DNA from: Undaria pinnatifida
Taxonomy: Eukaryota > Sar > Phaeophyceae > Laminariales > Alariaceae
Assembly (NCBI GenBank): GCA_012845835.1
Contig: JABAKD010000002.1
Location: 14,653,129 to 14,717,128, forward strand
Direction of reading: 5' to 3'
Length of the DNA: 64,000 bases
Part shown: positions 60,521 to 64,000 of the stretch, piece by piece
Position numbering within the stretch: the stretch's first letter is position 1
Layout: each line of letters opens with the position of its first letter
Notes under the pieces: model-generated
The model's input: the letters and a program-made list of their open reading frames with translations, nothing else
Databases searched by the model: none
Told to the model about the DNA's origin: nothing
Program-made: the position numbers and the translations under genes

Positions 60521-61017
60521 CCTACCACACACTCCCACGCTAGGGGTGCATCATCATCATATTCAAACGAGTTTCCGAGCTCCAAACATGAGTGGAGCTA
60601 GCTCAATATCTCACCCGAACATGACTTCCAACACAACACAACACAGCACAACACAACACAACACACATACGTTCGCGCAACCGCAACCCGACCAACCTTT
60701 CCATGCGCTAGTATGTGCTAGTCTTAAAAGCAAATATTAAAACCGATTGTTCCACTTGTCAGGCAGGGAGAAAGTAACAAGGTAACGAGGTATCAAGGTT
60801 TGAAACATCATATGGCCATTAGTTAACCCAAAAACAACAACCCATACCTCACTATAGAGGGATAAGAGCTATTAACGGACGACTCCCCTCAACAAAAATT
60901 GGAGCAACCAGCATGCGGTCCCAAGGGACACATTCTTTATCCCTCTCGCAATCACCGCTGCCTTCGATGGAGCGCCACTGCAACGGTCGCAGCTGTCTCA
61001 CTTCACCCGACAAAAAC

Positions 61018-61167
61018 CTAATCTACGCCATCCCCTCCATCCGGTGGGTCCCTTCGTTTTTTATCCCCTACACCGTCGAAGTGGGGGTAGTCGAGGTAGG
61101 TCACCGCCAATTCCGTCGTGTCCAATATCTCACCACCGATACCGTGGTTTGTGGTTGACCGTATCCC
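61018..61167 (-). CDS. Orphan coding-like exon downstream of the esterase-like gene
   Basis: Preceded by an AAG acceptor at 61168, this stretch reads IGGEILDTTELAVTYLDYPH, then FDGVGDKKRRDPPDGGDGVD and a TAG at 61020-61018. The composition looks coding, but it is not phase-compatible with the upstream candidate exon ending in WYSYL. It could be a separate terminal exon, an alternative 3' end, or chance. Confidence 0.25.
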   Translation of the reverse strand, partial: GIRSTTNHGIGGEILDTTELAVTYLDYPHFDGVGDKKRRDPPDGGDGVD

Positions 61168-61764
61168 CTTGATAACGGTCATTCGTTCCCATCGATACTG
61201 TCATAAAACTGTCATAATACAGCGACGGCGGTCGTATCATCGCTAGCAACGCCAATATATACACGACGATAAGTGTCGCATTACCGCGATTAACGGTATA
61301 ACACCGATAATGGTATTGCCGGGTTGCCTCGTTACCGAGCAGGTTCAAAAACACAATACCACCACCTGCCATTACCGTCCCGACCAAGGTGTCTAGGTAC
61401 GAGCTACTGTAATAGCTATCGAGCAACTTTAATAAAAAAAAACGGCATCTGTCACTTCCATCCCGATCCCTGTCATTCCCATCCCGATCGTCGCCGGGGT
61501 GTCGCTGTACCAAACAAATACACCAAGTATACAAACATGTAGACCAAACAAAAGGACCAAACAAATAGACCAAACGAATATACCACGTACCAGGTAGAGT
61601 CGAAACAAATTGCCGCCGTCTTTCAGTGCCGACCGTCCAAATATACGTACCGAGTGATCTCGAGTAGAAGGGACACAGAAGTCTGTACTGTGCAAAGCTA
61701 ATAGTGGAACCATTTCGCCAACCACCTGGGTAATCGCGAGTATTACCCTGTCCGCCAGCACCCA

Positions 61765-63108
61765 TCACAGATAGGAGTACCACTCCATGCCCGTCAGGTA
61801 CTTGGGATGGCAGCTATCGTCCCCTAAATCGCGTACCCTGGGCAGTACTTCCTTCAAGATCTCCAAGGAGCCCTTATCAAATTGAACTATCACAATTTCG
61901 CGACGTGACACGATACCGGCAGGTTTAAGGCGCTATTGAGTCCCGGGTAGGGGGTTGGTTACCCGATGCCGTCACCTTTCAAACCCCGGGGAAGGCGACA
62001 TATAACAACATACCTAGACATTCCATAATCACGCTCCCTGGGCAGTACTACGTACAAAGTCTCCAAGAAATCGTGTTCAAAACAACACGCACGTCACACC
62101 ACACCATGACTACAAGTAGCTTCGAGGGACGCAGTGAGTGCCGGGCCAGCAGCCCAATCGTTGGATCTCTTTGCACGCATAATACGGAGCATGAAAGTCA
62201 CCGTGGCAAAGATCTTGTCGTATGTTGCACCTGTTGCGTTCATCGCCATTTGTTAGTTTTCCAACCTATAATTGCAACCCTATGAACCAATAACTAGCCA
62301 ATAACTAGCCAAGAACTAGCCAAGAACTAGCGAATAAATAGCGAATAACTAACGTCCTGGGCCTATGGGCAGGATACACGGGTACCCGACTGATAGACGG
62401 ATGTCGGCGTAACTGCCCACAAAAGGCGTATCTATCTGCGAGTACCCTGGGTATTTTCCCCAAAAACAATAACGGGTACCCGTTGGCCACGGGCAGTTCC
62501 TGGGTTACACCATATTTATGTCGATAAAAGGAAGCCTATGCCACCACCACAGCCATCACTGTGGCTCACAGCGCTGTGCTCAACTGCGCAAAAACTATCA
62601 TCATATACCTGGTACAAAATACAACAACAGCTAGACTGAAGGCATTCTCTCAGTCAGGGCCCATACCAACTGAAGAATCAGCAGTCCAACCTCGTCTGGA
62701 GGACCAGGCAGACAGAAGTGATCATCATCAGATCCTAGTTCTGCCCCCATCGTGAAATTACTCATGGTCTCCATCATATTGTTGACCGGTATATGGTTCC
62801 CTTTAGCGGCCAAAAATGCCTCTCTATCACCGAACTCCCAGTCATTAATGTTGCCTACTCCATCGTATGTCGCGAGCCATATAAAAGGGACGCCTACTTG
62901 GTGGAAATGCTGTGCAGAAGCGACCGTGCGTTTCGTGTCCATGACCGGCTTGTTGCCAGAATTGGCGACAACGACGTCGTAATCGGACATAGAGGTGCCA
63001 AACTCCTGAAAAGAGTGCTCGATCGACTTGTTGCCCTCATGGTGTGCAAACCAGTAGTGAACCGTGACGTTATTGTCAAGCTCATAGACTGCTTGGTCGT
63101 CGCAGCAC
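61765..63108 (-). CDS. SGNH/PC-esterase-like protein, 3' part (partial gene)
   Basis: Main exon 63108-62667 (acceptor TTTTAG) reads CCDDQAVYELDNNVTVHYW, later SDYDVVVANSGNKPVMDT and GVPFIWLATYDGVG, and the hallmark DDDHFCLPGPPDE. The last motif contains the Asp-x-x-His of the PC-esterase/TBL group of SGNH acyl-esterases. A donor after LILQL is in phase 0 with exon 61872-61765, which adds LEILKEVLPRVRDLGDD, KYLTGMEWYSYL and a stop. If that donor is not used, the frame stops at 62631 after 11 more residues. The N-terminal part with the GDS block was not found between 63109 and the window end. Likely an acyl-esterase or acyltransferase acting on secreted polysaccharide, but substrate is unknown. 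Confidence 0.6.
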
Positions 63109-64000
63109 CTAAAACAGCAGATATATTATGGTTGGTGGCGTGTTCGAAACGTAAGGGGGGGCGGAAGAACAAGGGGTTACAAACAACAAATCAGGGCAGA
63201 CCATATTTAATCGGACCAAGACAAACCAAATAATCCTATGTATGCCTATCAAAAGTATTTATCCGATAAAGCGAGCGTCTGAACGAACTGGCTCCACCTA
63301 TTAATAGGCCCATGCGAGTCCTCCTTCTTAAAAATGCACCCTGGGTTCCGGTAGCAAATGGGCACACTCACTAAACAGCGGGCGACGCAAGGGTATAACA
63401 TCACCAACAAAAGATTTCGTTAGCCAGCCCCGACGTGGTGCATGATTCAAATTATCGCTAACACAACATGCAGGACCGCGCCTCGGGGGGACTGCTATTT
63501 TAATGTGTTCATCTGGTACATGTATGCCGTAGCTTTGCTTGCACGTCCGTCGGTGGAGGCTTGCACGCCCGTTGGCGGAGACCTTCTACGAAAGTATAGG
63601 AATAACAGCTATTGTGCCCTCAGATGCGTGACCACCATATTTCATTGAACACCAAACCTAGTTTGCGTGCTACACGAACCACGAAACAGTAAGCGTACCT
63701 TAAGGCTGAAGGGAATTCCTCTTTATGCACACATCCGGCCGCACTCAGCTTCTCCTCATACCGTGGCATGCAGCCTCGACATTGTTTGTCAACATCCACC
63801 GTCGCCATTGTCAGGTCGGCGTTATCTCTTCCCAGCATCAACGCCGCTTCTCTACTTACGATCCTCTCCGCGTACCGACACATAATTCCTTCGAACACCT
63901 GTGTCAAGATTATGACGGTTTAGGTAATGCCTTAGCAACCCCTGGCAGTTTTTCTTGAGGAAACGTGCGAAGCACGAAGCAAGTTGTTAAATGAATCATA

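Larger units (their letters stand above)
53503..61017. other. Gene-free region between convergent GCP4 and esterase-like genes
   Basis: No intact gene was recognised. Contents are the hexanucleotide repeat near 54650, a CAGCAG tract at 55277-55316, the second 105-bp repeat, the direct repeat pair, the broken mariner transposase, tRNA-like relics and the dispersed 430-bp element. A minus-strand frame near 54780-54880 (GDVSVVTDLDNKSCRCEI) looks mildly coding but has no partner. Confidence 0.6.

Overview
This window is eukaryotic nuclear DNA. Coding sequence is cut by many canonical GT-AG introns of about 0.5 to 12 kb, with clean phase matches across splice sites. Intergenic and intronic DNA is dominated by microsatellites, minisatellites, SINE-like elements and transposon relics. 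Gene content (gamma-tubulin complex protein, UGT80-like glycosyltransferase, FkbM methyltransferase, an SGNH/PC-esterase-like protein ending in HFCLPGPPDE, a Tc1/mariner-type transposase relic) suggests a large-genome protist, most likely a stramenopile alga (brown alga, diatom or relative). That placement is inference, and nothing in the window fixes a genus.

Layout. 1-6500: no recognisable gene, several tandem repeats and a fragment of a dispersed element. About 7166-24080, minus strand: one large multi-exon gene whose reading frame joins a GT1/UGT80-like glycosyltransferase to a C-terminal FkbM-type S-adenosylmethionine methyltransferase through a Thr/Asn-rich linker and a duplicated acidic module. 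24081-24359: a compact divergent intergenic region, probably a bidirectional promoter. 24360-53502, plus strand: a 16-exon gene for gamma-tubulin complex component 4 (GCP4), reconstructed with every intron phase consistent (1028 codons plus stop). It carries an insertion of about 330 residues, spread over three exons, that reads like an L-type-lectin/ConA-like domain. 53503-61000: gene-free, with a broken mariner transposase, tRNA-like repeats and copies of a dispersed repeat. 61018-63108, minus strand: the 3' part of an SGNH/PC-esterase-like gene that begins outside the supported region, plus an orphan coding-like stretch. 63109-64000: nothing recognised.

How it fits together. The glycosyltransferase-methyltransferase fusion would be expected to put a sugar on a lipid or sterol-like acceptor and O-methylate the product (inference from families). 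GCP4 would act in the gamma-tubulin ring complex at microtubule-organising centres, and its extra domain could be a glycan or protein docking module. The first introns of both divergent genes (6.5 and 12.1 kb) carry related minisatellites built on TATCGATA and CTATTG/CAATAG palindromes. A 9-bp word, TACCAGGTA, occurs about 25 times in non-coding DNA across the window.

Limits. Gene models were built by eye from frame, splice consensus and remembered family motifs. No alignment, HMM or RNA evidence was available.
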